Shown here one piece after another: positions 1 to 7,076 of a stretch of DNA of 10,244 nt. Each line of letters starts with the position of its first letter. Within the stretch, counting starts at the first letter, position 1. A model generated the notes under the pieces. That model was not told where the DNA came from, ran no database searches, and saw only the letters and a list, made by a program, of their open reading frames with translations. Source of the stretch: an uncultured Gammaproteobacteria bacterium. Its GTDB lineage: Bacteria; Pseudomonadota; Gammaproteobacteria; Pseudomonadales; Azotimanducaceae_A. The position numbers and the translations under genes are program-made. Location: NCBI GenBank assembly GCA_913049565.1, contig CAJWZG010000082.1, positions 1-10,244 on the forward strand. The letters run 5' to 3'.

Positions 1-1
1 G

Positions 2-1933
2 GATCATCAATCGGTAATGGCCGCCTTACTGCATGACGTAATTGAGGATTCGGAAGTTAATCGAGCCAACCTAGGCGATCTCTTCGGCAGCTCTGTGGCT
101 GAGATTGTCGATGGCGTCTCCAAGCTGAGCAAAATTTTCGCGAGCCGTGACGAAGCGCAAGCGGAAAATTTTCAAAAGATGGCCATGGCGATGGCGAAAG
201 ATATCCGCGTCATCATGGTTAAAATGGCTGACCGATTGCACAACATGCGCACTATCGGCGTGATGTCGGCCAGTCAACGCAAACGAATTGCCCGTGAAAC
301 CATCGAGTTTTATGCCCCAATAGCCAACCGCTTAGGGGTACAGATGATCAAGAGCGAGCTTGAAGAGCTGGCTTTCAGGGCCCTATACCCGCTGCGCTCT
401 CAGCGAATAGCACAGGCAGTAATCGATGCGCGAGGAAATCGCAAAGCCATGGTGGATGAGGTACAGGTCTCACTCACCGCAGCACTGAATCGAGAGGGGA
501 TCGTGGCAGATGTCATTGGTCGTCAAAAGAACACCTACTCGATTTACCGCAAGATGAAGACCCAACACAAGTCCTTCTCTGAGATCATGGATATCTTTGG
601 TTTCAGAATCGTCGTTGATCAAGCAGATGCCTGCTACAGGGCCCTTGGCGTTGTTCATGGTCTTTACAGTCCGCTTGCCGCTCGGTTTAAGGATTACATT
701 GCCATTCCAAAGGTTAATGGCTACCAATCTTTGCACACCACGCTGATGGGCCCGCAAGGCACGCCCATAGAAGTGCAGATACGCACCAAGCAGCAGCAGG
801 CTGTTGCGGAAAATGGTATTGCCGGACACTGGCTGTATCGAACCAATAGTGAGTTTGAGTCCAGTCAACATCGTGCACGCCAGTGGGTATCAGATTTGAT
901 GGAGCTGCAAAGCCGAGCTGGTAATCCGATGGAATTCATCGAAAGTCTGAAAATCGACCTCTTTCCTGATGAGGTTTATGTGTTTACGCCCAAGGGCAAA
1001 ATTCTCGAACTACCCCGTGGTGCAAGCCCTGTAGATTTTGCTTACTGCGTACATACTGACATTGGCAACCGCTGCATGAGCTGCCGTATCGACGGTCAAT
1101 TGGCTCCATTGTCGCAACAGCTTCAAAGTGGCCAACAAGTTGAAATTCTTTCCGCACCAGACAGCAAACCAAGCCCGGCATGGTTGAATTTTGCAGTCAC
1201 CTCAAAAGCTCGATCCGCCATACGCAATGAACTTAAACAACAACAAGCCAGCCAGTCTGTCACTCTCGGTCGTAAATTATTAAACCGTGTACTAGGCGCG
1301 GCGAACACCAGTATCAATGACCTAGATTTTCGAAGGTTGCGCCGAGTGTTCTCTGAGTTAGGAGTGCGCAAGCTGGATGAACTACTGCAAAGCATCGGTA
1401 ATGGCGATGTTTCCGCCCACCTCGCAGCGCAAAAATTACTGTTTGCAGACAACCCCGATTATCAGGCCATTGCCGTAGAAAGTGCTGGCCCGGTAACCAT
1501 TGCTGGCGGTGAGGGCTTGGTGGTGAGTTACGGACGCTGCTGCGGCCCCATTCCCGGCGACCACATTGTTGGTCATATGACCCCGGGTAAAGGATTTGTC
1601 GTACATATCGAAACCTGCAACAACCTCAACGAAGTACGCAGGCGCACAGCTCACGAAATAACTCCCGCACGATGGACCTCTCAAGTTGAGGGCGAATTTC
1701 AAACAACGCTGCGGGTGAATGTGCGTCGTCGCAAAGGCATCATGGCTGAAATCGCCGCGGGGATATCGTCTAGTGACGCGGGGGTTGAAAGTATCAATAT
1801 CGAAGAGCGCAATGCCGATATCAGCACCGTCAATGTCGGGATTACGGTGAGAAATCGCGACCACCTTGCCAAGTTGATGCGACGCTTGCGGCGAATCGCA
1901 ATGGTGATCAATGTAGCCAGGCGCGTGAGCTAA
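2..1933 (+). CDS. spoT: Bifunctional (p)ppGpp synthetase/hydrolase SpoT, 5' end missing
   Basis: SpoT makes and degrades the stringent-response alarmone (p)ppGpp in the cytoplasm. The reading frame is open from base 2, so the ATG at 17 is internal; compared with about 700 residues in E. coli SpoT, roughly 60 N-terminal residues lie outside the window and 643 are visible. In order: the hydrolase (HD) domain with HDVIED at 32-49 and the conserved MADRLHNMRT stretch near 227-256; the synthetase domain, with RFKD at 683-694 followed by YIAIPKVNGYQSLHT; the TGS domain (LFPDEVYVFTP, near 960); a Cys-Cys zinc-finger-like segment (CCGPIPGD, from 1538); and a C-terminal ACT domain. The RxKD motif, not the ExDD of monofunctional RelA, fits a bifunctional SpoT/Rel enzyme, and the visible hydrolase residues look intact. 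No frameshift is seen. It ends with TAA 49 bases before ridA, probably in the same operon. The assignment to SpoT over RelA is firm. Confidence 0.97.
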   Translation, partial: DHQSVMAALLHDVIEDSEVNRANLGDLFGSSVAEIVDGVSKLSKIFASRDEAQAENFQKMAMAMAKDIRVIMVKMADRLHNMRTIGVMSASQRKRIARETIEFYAPIANRLGVQMIKSELEELAFRALYPLRSQRIAQAVIDARGNRKAMVDEVQVSLTAALNREGIVADVIGRQKNTYSIYRKMKTQHKSFSEIMDIFGFRIVVDQADACYRALGVVHGLYSPLAARFKDYIAIPKVNGYQSLHTTLMGPQGTPIEVQIRTKQQQAVAENGIAGHWLYRTNSEFESSQHRARQWVSDLMELQSRAGNPMEFIESLKIDLFPDEVYVFTPKGKILELPRGASPVDFAYCVHTDIGNRCMSCRIDGQLAPLSQQLQSGQQVEILSAPDSKPSPAWLNFAVTSKARSAIRNELKQQQASQSVTLGRKLLNRVLGAANTSINDLDFRRLRRVFSELGVRKLDELLQSIGNGDVSAHLAAQKLLFADNPDYQAIAVESAGPVTIAGGEGLVVSYGRCCGPIPGDHIVGHMTPGKGFVVHIETCNNLNEVRRRTAHEITPARWTSQVEGEFQTTLRVNVRRRKGIMAEIAAGISSSDAGVESINIEERNADISTVNVGITVRNRDHLAKLMRRLRRIAMVINVARRVS

Positions 1934-1982
1934 CCCTAACTTTCACCCAATCCACTTCGATTTCCATCTAGCACGGAAAAAT

Positions 1983-2387
1983 ATGAACCGAGAAACCATA
2001 CAAACCGCTAACGCCCCAAGTGTCATAGGCACCTATTCTCAGGCCGTCAAAGTCGAAACCGGCAAACTGGTTTTTATATCGGGGCAGATTCCTCTCGTTC
2101 CCAACGTTGATCCGGAACAGATGCAACTGGTGAGTAATGACTTTGCTGATCAAGCCCATCAGGTCTTCGCTAATTTGAAGGCTGTCGCAGAGGCTGCTGG
2201 GGGTGAACTAGGCGACTGCACGAAGCTCACCATCTATCTAACAGACCTTGGTCAATTCGCTGACGTCAACCGCATCATGGCCAAGTATATGAACGAGCCT
2301 TATCCTGCGCGAGCTGCCGTCGAAGTCTCTGCATTGCCCAAAGGCGCGCAAATCGAGATTGACGCGATCATGGTGCTAAACCCGTAA
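1983..2387 (+). CDS. ridA: RidA/YjgF/UK114 family 2-iminobutanoate/2-iminopropanoate deaminase
   Basis: RidA hydrolyses reactive enamine/imine intermediates released by PLP enzymes such as threonine dehydratase, giving 2-keto acids and ammonia and protecting other PLP enzymes from damage. The 134-residue product is the usual size for the family. It shows the N-terminal NAPSVIGTYSQAV block (10-22), the SGQIP strand (33-37), the YPARAAVEVSALPKGAQIEIDAI block (107-129) with the substrate-carboxylate arginine at R110, and the conserved glutamate E124. The cysteine that follows the arginine in E. coli RidA (ARSC) is alanine here, which many homologues tolerate. The start is supported by a purine-rich GGAAAAA just upstream and by alignment to E. 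coli RidA. It sits between spoT and recG as in Pseudomonas-type genomes. RidA is a trimer in known structures; the exact substrate preference cannot be read from sequence. Confidence 0.94.
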   Translation: MNRETIQTANAPSVIGTYSQAVKVETGKLVFISGQIPLVPNVDPEQMQLVSNDFADQAHQVFANLKAVAEAAGGELGDCTKLTIYLTDLGQFADVNRIMAKYMNEPYPARAAVEVSALPKGAQIEIDAIMVLNP

Positions 2388-2432
2388 GCGCGAGGGTGAC
2401 GACAACATACTAGCTTCGACGATAGACAGCGT

Positions 2433-4448
2433 ATGGCGATAAACCCCGAGGGTAGCGTTGCCCAACTCAAAGGCATTGGCCCAAAGCTTCAGGAAACGCT
2501 AGGGCGCTTGGGTATTTTTCGTCTACTAGACTTGCTCATCCACCTGCCCGCTCGATATCAGGATCGCTCTCAAATCACACCGATGAATCAGTTACGGGCC
2601 GGTAACGAGGCGTTTGTTGAAGGTGAGATTTTTGGCAGCAAGATCGTCTTTGGCCGTAGCCGCAGCCTCGAAGTATTGATTGGCGACGGCCAACGAGATC
2701 TTCGTCTGCGTTTTTTTCATTTCAATAAGTCGCAACAAAAAACATTTGAATCAGGGAAATATATCCGAGCGTTCGGCAGCGTTGCATTCATCGGCCAGCA
2801 TCTCGGCATGGCCCATCCCGAGTACCAAGTCTTTGACACGCCTCCGCCTCCGCCAAGGCCCGAGTTAATACCCGTATATCCAACCACTCAAGGGCTTGGC
2901 CAAGCGCGTCTGAGAAATCTCACGCGAGCCACGTTGCAAATGGCATGGCCAATCGCGCCAGGAACACCCTTCGAAAAACTCAGTTACCTGCACCGACCCG
3001 ATTCACTGGCACGGGTAGCCCAGCTCACAGAAGAGCTGGCCCTTGATGAGCTGTGTGCCTATTACGTTGTGATGAAACGCCGGGCACTTAAACGCCGGCA
3101 GCAACAGGCCATCGCTCTCCCGCAAAAAGAGGGCCTAGGCAGAACACTCAGAGATAATTTAGATTTTCAGCTCACCGACGCCCAACGTCGAGTCGTACGT
3201 GAGACCCTAGCCGACTTGGAGAACGACGTGCCCATGCTGCGGTTGGTGCAGGGAGATGTGGGCTCTGGTAAAACCATAGTCGCGGCGTTCGCAGCTATCC
3301 GCGCGATAGAGCACAGATGTCAGACCGCAGTTATGGCTCCAACCGAACTTTTAGCGGAACAACACCAGCTTAACTTTCAGCAATGGTTAGAGCCGCTAGG
3401 CATTCGAGTCGCCTTGCTGACGGGGCAAATGACCGCAAAAAAACAGCGTGAAACCCTAGAGAGTATCGCCAGCGGAGATATTCAAGTGGTCATTGGGACT
3501 CATGCCTTGTTTCAGGACAAGGTGCAATTTCACAAATTAGCCTTAGCCATCATTGACGAACAGCATCGTTTTGGCGTGTATCAACGCATGGCGCTGCAGC
3601 ACAAGGGCGTTTTCCCCCATCAATTGGTTATGACCGCAACGCCGATTCCCAGAACGCTAACGATGACTCTGTATGCGGATATGGATGTTTCCGTTATCGA
3701 CGAAATGCCTAAAGGCCGACAGCCCATCAGCACCTACACCGTTGCGCAACCCAAACGAAGCGAGTTAATTGAACGCGTAAGCCATGTGCTGGCCCAGGGT
3801 CAGCAGGCCTATTGGGTATGCACACTGATTGAACCCAGTGACGACATTGAGGCGCTTTCCGCCGAGGAAGCCTTCGCCTTATTGTCGCGGGAACTAGGTC
3901 AATTCAAAGTCGCACTTCTACACGGGCGCATGAAGAGCGACGAGAAAGTTGAGGTAATGCGCGCTTTTAAGGCTGGCGAATATCAGCTTCTGGTAGCCAC
4001 GACCGTGGTTGAGGTTGGTGTCGATGTGCCTAACGCGACACATATGTTTATTGAGAATGCAGAACGACTGGGACTGGCCCAACTACACCAATTACGCGGC
4101 AGAGTCGGGCGCGGCAGTTTGGCCAGTCGCTGCTTTTTACTGTTCAAACCCGGAGTCAGCGAAGCGGGTCAGCATCGTCTAAACGCGCTGCGGCAGAGTC
4201 AGGACGGATTTTATTTGGCGGAACAAGACCTCAAACTCCGAGGCCCAGGTGACATATTGGGTACACGCCAGTCCGGCGAACAGAGTTTTAGAATTGCCGA
4301 TCTTGGAGAGCACGCGCATCTGATGCCGCGCGTAGTAAAACGCTGTGAAACTATGATGAGAGCGGACCCAAATAGCGAGGACGGTATCTACTTAACCGGA
4401 TTAATGCACACATGGGCCGCCTCGGATAACGCGCACCTATCCGTTTAA
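2433..4448 (+). CDS. recG: ATP-dependent DNA helicase RecG
   Basis: RecG is a superfamily 2 double-stranded DNA translocase that reverses stalled replication forks and processes Holliday junctions, D-loops and R-loops. The 671-residue length is close to the E. coli protein (693). The N-terminal wedge domain carries a helix-hairpin-like QLKGIGPKLQETL (11-23) and an OB fold (about 55-135). The motor domains show Walker A GDVGSGKT (274-281), motif Ia APTELLAEQH (302-311), the DEQH box (375-378) with RFG following, motif III TATPIPRT (401-408), motif V VVEVGVDVPNA (525-535) and motif VI QLRGRVGRG (553-561). The C-terminal LRGPGDILGTRQSG (602-615) matches the TRG region that couples ATP hydrolysis to translocation. 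A run of five prolines (137-141) lies in the wedge-motor linker. The ATG at 2433 has only a weak ribosome site, but a stop at 2397 with no other start between excludes an earlier one. It ends overlapping the convergent symporter gene by 4 bases. Confidence 0.97.
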   Translation: MAINPEGSVAQLKGIGPKLQETLGRLGIFRLLDLLIHLPARYQDRSQITPMNQLRAGNEAFVEGEIFGSKIVFGRSRSLEVLIGDGQRDLRLRFFHFNKSQQKTFESGKYIRAFGSVAFIGQHLGMAHPEYQVFDTPPPPPRPELIPVYPTTQGLGQARLRNLTRATLQMAWPIAPGTPFEKLSYLHRPDSLARVAQLTEELALDELCAYYVVMKRRALKRRQQQAIALPQKEGLGRTLRDNLDFQLTDAQRRVVRETLADLENDVPMLRLVQGDVGSGKTIVAAFAAIRAIEHRCQTAVMAPTELLAEQHQLNFQQWLEPLGIRVALLTGQMTAKKQRETLESIASGDIQVVIGTHALFQDKVQFHKLALAIIDEQHRFGVYQRMALQHKGVFPHQLVMTATPIPRTLTMTLYADMDVSVIDEMPKGRQPISTYTVAQPKRSELIERVSHVLAQGQQAYWVCTLIEPSDDIEALSAEEAFALLSRELGQFKVALLHGRMKSDEKVEVMRAFKAGEYQLLVATTVVEVGVDVPNATHMFIENAERLGLAQLHQLRGRVGRGSLASRCFLLFKPGVSEAGQHRLNALRQSQDGFYLAEQDLKLRGPGDILGTRQSGEQSFRIADLGEHAHLMPRVVKRCETMMRADPNSEDGIYLTGLMHTWAASDNAHLSV

Positions 4449-5719
4449 GCAGAAGCCTGGTTTTGACCCGGCGTGTTGAACACATCTCGGTCAATTTGGT
4501 CCTCCGAGGTAGCCACAATAGTCGCCACGGTAGCGTCGCCAGTCACGTTAACTGCAGTGCGCAGCATATCTAGCAATCGGTCGACCCCGATAATCAAAGC
4601 GATGCCTTCAACCGGCAAACCCACTTGATCAAGCACCAGTGTGAGCGTGATCAGACCAACACCAGGCACGGCAGCGGTACCGATGGAAGCGAGGGTTGCG
4701 GTCAGCACCACGGTTAGCAGCGCGCTAACGCCCAAATCAATACCGTAAAACTGAGCAATAAATACCGTTGCAACCCCCTGCATGATGGCCGTGCCATCCA
4801 TATTGATCGTGGCCCCAAGAGGTACTGCAAAGGATGCGACGTTATTCCGAACACCTAACTTGTACTCCACTGTACGCAGCGTCACCGGCAGCGTGGCCCC
4901 GCTAGATGATGTTGAAAACGCGACGAGCAATGGCTCACGCATCTTAGACAAAAAGATTCGAGGGCTCAGCCCCGTTAGCGACTTGATTAACAGCGGGTAG
5001 ACTAACGCTGCATGGGCCAGCAAAGCCATGACAATGGTCACAAAGTACATGGCAACTTTTGCAATTTCTGCCAGTCCCAATGTGGCTCCTAGCTGAGTCA
5101 TCAGACAAAAAACCCCAATCGGCGTTAAGGCGATAATCATCGTAATCAGCTGCATCATGACGTCATTCAGATCGGTAAAAAACCCGCGCAGCTTTTGTCC
5201 ACTGGCTCCCGCCTTGCTGAGTGCCAGCCCAAACAAAAGCGCAAACAAAATCACCTGAAGCATCTTGCCGTCTGCCATCGCTGCAATTGGGTTGCCGGGT
5301 ACGACGTCGATAAAAGTATCTTTGACGCTTGGAGCCGTTTTGGGCTCGAAAGTTGTAACGGTCTCGGCTTGATCCGCGCTCGGGGAGCCCATGCCAGGAT
5401 CTGTGGTAAGAGCAATCAGCATCGCCATGGAGACTGCGATGGCAGTCGTCAGTAGGTACAGGCCAATCGTTTTGCCGCCCAAGCGGCCAACGCTGCCAGT
5501 ATCTCCCAGGCTTGCGGCCCCACAGACCAACGAGACAAAAACCAGTGGCACGACGAGCATTTTTAAGAGCGTAATGAAAATACGGCCACCCGCGTCGATC
5601 ACACCGTTGAGCAAAAAACCATTAACGAAATGATCTTGGGGCAGAGCAATCCATTGCAAAGAGGCGCCCAAGACGAGTCCCAGCGCCATAGCGATAAGTA
5701 TACGTTGCGTCAGGCTCAT
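4445..5719 (-). CDS. Sodium:acidic amino acid/dicarboxylate symporter (DAACS family, GltP/DctA-like)
   Basis: This 424-residue inner-membrane protein belongs to the DAACS/SLC1 family, which imports glutamate, aspartate or C4-dicarboxylates with Na+ or H+. The hydrophobic profile fits the family's eight transmembrane helices and two re-entrant hairpins. Visible hallmarks: the serine-rich hairpin 1 tip STSSSG (269-274) followed by ATLPVTL; the cation-binding NMDGT (306-310) in TM7; hairpin 2 ASIGTAAVPGVG (344-355); and TM8 with D384, R387, T388, N391 and D395 in DMLRTAVNVTGD. The TM8 arginine corresponds to GltPh R397, which binds the substrate side-chain carboxylate, so an acidic amino acid or dicarboxylate is more likely than a neutral amino acid. 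A polar insertion at about 107-135, rich in Asp, Ser, Thr and Pro, lies between TM3 and TM4, where family members vary. The start has GGGAG a few bases upstream. It occupies a place where I would expect other genes (for example oxyR) in Pseudomonas. The exact substrate is not determined. Confidence 0.93.
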   Translation of the reverse strand: MSLTQRILIAMALGLVLGASLQWIALPQDHFVNGFLLNGVIDAGGRIFITLLKMLVVPLVFVSLVCGAASLGDTGSVGRLGGKTIGLYLLTTAIAVSMAMLIALTTDPGMGSPSADQAETVTTFEPKTAPSVKDTFIDVVPGNPIAAMADGKMLQVILFALLFGLALSKAGASGQKLRGFFTDLNDVMMQLITMIIALTPIGVFCLMTQLGATLGLAEIAKVAMYFVTIVMALLAHAALVYPLLIKSLTGLSPRIFLSKMREPLLVAFSTSSSGATLPVTLRTVEYKLGVRNNVASFAVPLGATINMDGTAIMQGVATVFIAQFYGIDLGVSALLTVVLTATLASIGTAAVPGVGLITLTLVLDQVGLPVEGIALIIGVDRLLDMLRTAVNVTGDATVATIVATSEDQIDRDVFNTPGQNQASA

Positions 5720-5742
5720 GGAACTCCCAATTCGACAAAAAG

Positions 5743-5773
5743 CGCCGCCCGACTATAGCTCAACCAAGCGGCG
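5743..5773 (-). terminator. Possible Rho-independent terminator downstream of rubredoxin
   Basis: Read on the minus strand, CGCCGC (5773-5768) and GCGGCG (5748-5743) form a perfect 6-bp GC stem that G-T wobbles may extend inward, around a 19-base spacer. It is followed one base later by five T residues (5741-5737). It lies 59 bases past the rubredoxin stop and 24 bases before the symporter ATG, so it could insulate the two minus-strand genes. The large loop makes it a weak prediction. Confidence 0.35.
5752..5757 (-). promoter_or_regulatory. Possible -10 element for the symporter gene
   Basis: On the minus strand TATAGT lies 32 bases upstream of the symporter ATG and matches the sigma-70 -10 consensus at five of six positions. 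The -35 window is T-rich (GTTTTT at 17-base spacing) and poor. The element falls inside the loop of the candidate terminator, so a transcript starting here would begin after the first stem arm. Weakly supported. Confidence 0.22.
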
Positions 5774-5831
5774 AAAAAACTGCCTGACCCCGCAATGCAC
5801 AGCGACAAATTTTCTCGCATGGTTTCGCGGG

Positions 5832-5999
5832 TTAGCCGATTTCGATCATCTCAAAGTCAGCCTTACCAACACCACATTCTGGGCAGATAAAGTCTTCATC
5901 CACGTCTTCCCATGCGGTGCCGGGCGCAATGCCTTCGTCTTCGTAGCCTTCCGCTTCATCGTAAATCCAGCCACAGACAATGCACTGCCACTTTTTCAT
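5832..5999 (-). CDS. rubA: Rubredoxin
   Basis: Rubredoxin is a small cytoplasmic one-electron carrier with a single Fe(SCys)4 centre. The 55-residue product has both cysteine pairs, CIVCG (C6, C9) and CPECG (C39, C42), the aromatic core (W4, Y13, W30, F37) and the conserved GIAPGTAWEDV loop, all at standard spacing, as in the AlkG/RubA group of Pseudomonas. The frame is open a further 65 codons upstream, but the ATG at 5999 is chosen because it gives the standard family length and has AAGG eight bases before it. Rubredoxins of this type can pass electrons from rubredoxin reductase to alkane hydroxylases or other oxygen-linked enzymes, but no such partner is in this window, so the physiological partner is unknown. 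Its position next to ubiA is shared with Pseudomonas. Confidence 0.95.
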   Translation of the reverse strand: MKKWQCIVCGWIYDEAEGYEDEGIAPGTAWEDVDEDFICPECGVGKADFEMIEIG

Positions 6000-6007
6000 A
6001 TCGTTCG

Positions 6008-6011
6008 CCTT
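6008..6011 (-). promoter_or_regulatory. Ribosome binding site of rubredoxin
   Basis: AAGG on the minus strand, eight bases before the ATG at 5999. It decides for the short 55-residue rubredoxin over the longer open frame starting near 6194. Confidence 0.6.
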
Positions 6012-6062
6012 AGTTAACGCAGGGATGTTGTAATGAAGTCGTCTATTACGAAAGCGCGGTAC

Positions 6063-6070
6063 GCTATAGT
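6063..6070. promoter_or_regulatory. Possible back-to-back -10 elements in the rubA/ubiA divergent region
   Basis: The palindromic core CTATAG (6064-6069) reads as TATAGT on the plus strand (6065-6070, toward ubiA) and TATAGC on the minus strand (6068-6063, toward rubredoxin). On the minus strand TTGATT (6089-6084) precedes it with a short 15-base spacer; on the plus strand no good -35 box is present. If used toward ubiA it would leave a leader of about 100 bases. The rest of the 183-base intergenic region shows nothing else I can support except the ubiA ribosome site. Confidence 0.25.
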
Positions 6071-6163
6071 CAGCTCGACAAAAAATCAACGGCGATCCGC
6101 AGTTGCCGCACCGTGTTAGTGGAGCCCTTTTCGCGAAACCAATACACTTCATGCCTTTAGATC

Positions 6164-6170
6164 GAGGAGG
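6164..6170 (+). promoter_or_regulatory. Ribosome binding site of ubiA
   Basis: GAGGAGG, a near-perfect Shine-Dalgarno sequence, ends 12 bases before the TTG at 6183. No ATG or GTG exists in the ubiA frame between the stop at 6117 and this TTG, so the site supports TTG as the start despite the rather long spacing. Confidence 0.65.
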
Positions 6171-6182
6171 ACGGGTAACCTT

Positions 6183-7046
6183 TTGACCACCCAAACAACC
6201 CCTTCTGCCGACGATTACCTTCGCCTTATGCGACTGGATCGTCCGGTGGGTACATTACTCCTTCTCTGGCCAACCCTTGCTGCATTGGTAATGGCCGCGG
6301 ATAGCTTGCCACCCATCGAACTGGTTGTGATTTTCACACTCGGCACATTTGTAATGCGCAGCGCCGGATGTGTTATCAATGACTACGCCGACAGGAACGT
6401 TGACGGCGCGGTAAAGCGAACCAAGGATCGTCCCTTGGTAACCGGCGCGGTTAGCGAGCGTCAAGCGCTTGCGCTGTTTGCCGGCTTAGTGGTTACCGCA
6501 GGAGTGTTAATTCTCTTCCTCAATAAGACAACCCAACTGCTGGCCATCGGCGGTCTTGCACTGGCGGTTACCTATCCGTTTATGAAGCGTTACACCCATC
6601 TACCACAGGTCGTGCTGGGGGCCGCCTTCAGCTGGGGTATTTTGATGGCTTGGTCTGCGCAAGGCATGGGGGTGCCACGGGAGGCCGTTTTGCTCTTCAT
6701 CGGCTCGCTGTGCTGGATCGTGGCCTATGATACGCAATACGCCATGGTTGATCGCGATGACGACCTGATTGTTGGTATCAAAAGTACGGCGATTTTGTTT
6801 GGGGAACTCGATCGTCTGATCATCGGCGCGCTGCAAACCTTGGCGCTGGGAGCATGGTTTCTACTCGGTATTAACCTCGACTATGAGCACATCTTTTTTA
6901 TCGGACTGATTGCGATTACGGGGCTATTTGCCTACCAGCAACATCTTATTTGTGATCGCTCCCGAGAAGGCTGCTTTGCGGCCTTCAAGAACAACATATG
7001 GGTGGGGGTCGTGTTACTGGTCACGACTGTGCTCGAAGTCATCTGA
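6183..7046 (+). CDS. ubiA: 4-hydroxybenzoate octaprenyltransferase UbiA
   Basis: UbiA is an integral membrane prenyltransferase that attaches the polyprenyl tail to 4-hydroxybenzoate, the first membrane step of ubiquinone synthesis. The 287-residue length matches E. coli UbiA (290). The N-terminal LRLMRLDRPVGTLLLLWPT (13-31) is characteristic of bacterial UbiA. The two aspartate-rich, Mg2+/diphosphate-binding motifs are NDYADRNVD (66-74) and YDTQYAMVDRDDD (182-194), and the remainder is strongly hydrophobic, fitting the eight to nine helices of the family. The start is a TTG preceded by GAGGAGG. Unlike in Pseudomonas and E. coli, no ubiC (chorismate lyase) lies upstream: only 183 bases separate it from the divergent rubredoxin. 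It is followed by dctQ after 30 bases with no visible terminator, so the genes may be co-transcribed. Confidence in the 4-hydroxybenzoate specificity is high because of the close match to UbiA. Confidence 0.95.
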   Translation: MTTQTTPSADDYLRLMRLDRPVGTLLLLWPTLAALVMAADSLPPIELVVIFTLGTFVMRSAGCVINDYADRNVDGAVKRTKDRPLVTGAVSERQALALFAGLVVTAGVLILFLNKTTQLLAIGGLALAVTYPFMKRYTHLPQVVLGAAFSWGILMAWSAQGMGVPREAVLLFIGSLCWIVAYDTQYAMVDRDDDLIVGIKSTAILFGELDRLIIGALQTLALGAWFLLGINLDYEHIFFIGLIAITGLFAYQQHLICDRSREGCFAAFKNNIWVGVVLLVTTVLEVI

Positions 7047-7076
7047 GTAACTCACGATGTATCCTGAACTAGACCG

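Noticed and set aside
1436..1864. 142-codon minus-strand open frame inside spoT.
   Set aside because: It is antisense to the conserved C-terminal domains of SpoT and shows no family resemblance or plausible ribosome site.
17..1933. Start of spoT at the ATG at 17.
   Set aside because: The frame is open to the window edge and the ATG lies inside the conserved HD domain just before HDVIED, so it is an internal methionine.
5718..6017. 99-codon plus-strand open frame covering the rubredoxin gene.
   Set aside because: It is antisense to the intact rubredoxin gene, which has all four iron-ligand cysteines. The opposite frame has no recognisable motif.
5732..6084. Direct repeat TCGACAAAAA at 5732-5741 and 6075-6084, each near a CTATAG.
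   Set aside because: A 10-base match, half of it an A-run, with different spacing and order relative to CTATAG at the two sites, is most likely coincidence.
6000..6194. Open frame continuing 65 codons upstream of rubredoxin on the minus strand, containing a CGNCGSPLIFC cysteine cluster.
   Set aside because: The rubredoxin domain is complete from the ATG at 5999 with its own AAGG site. The extension is arginine-rich, matches no family I know, and covers the ubiA ribosome site and intergenic control region, so it looks like chance openness.
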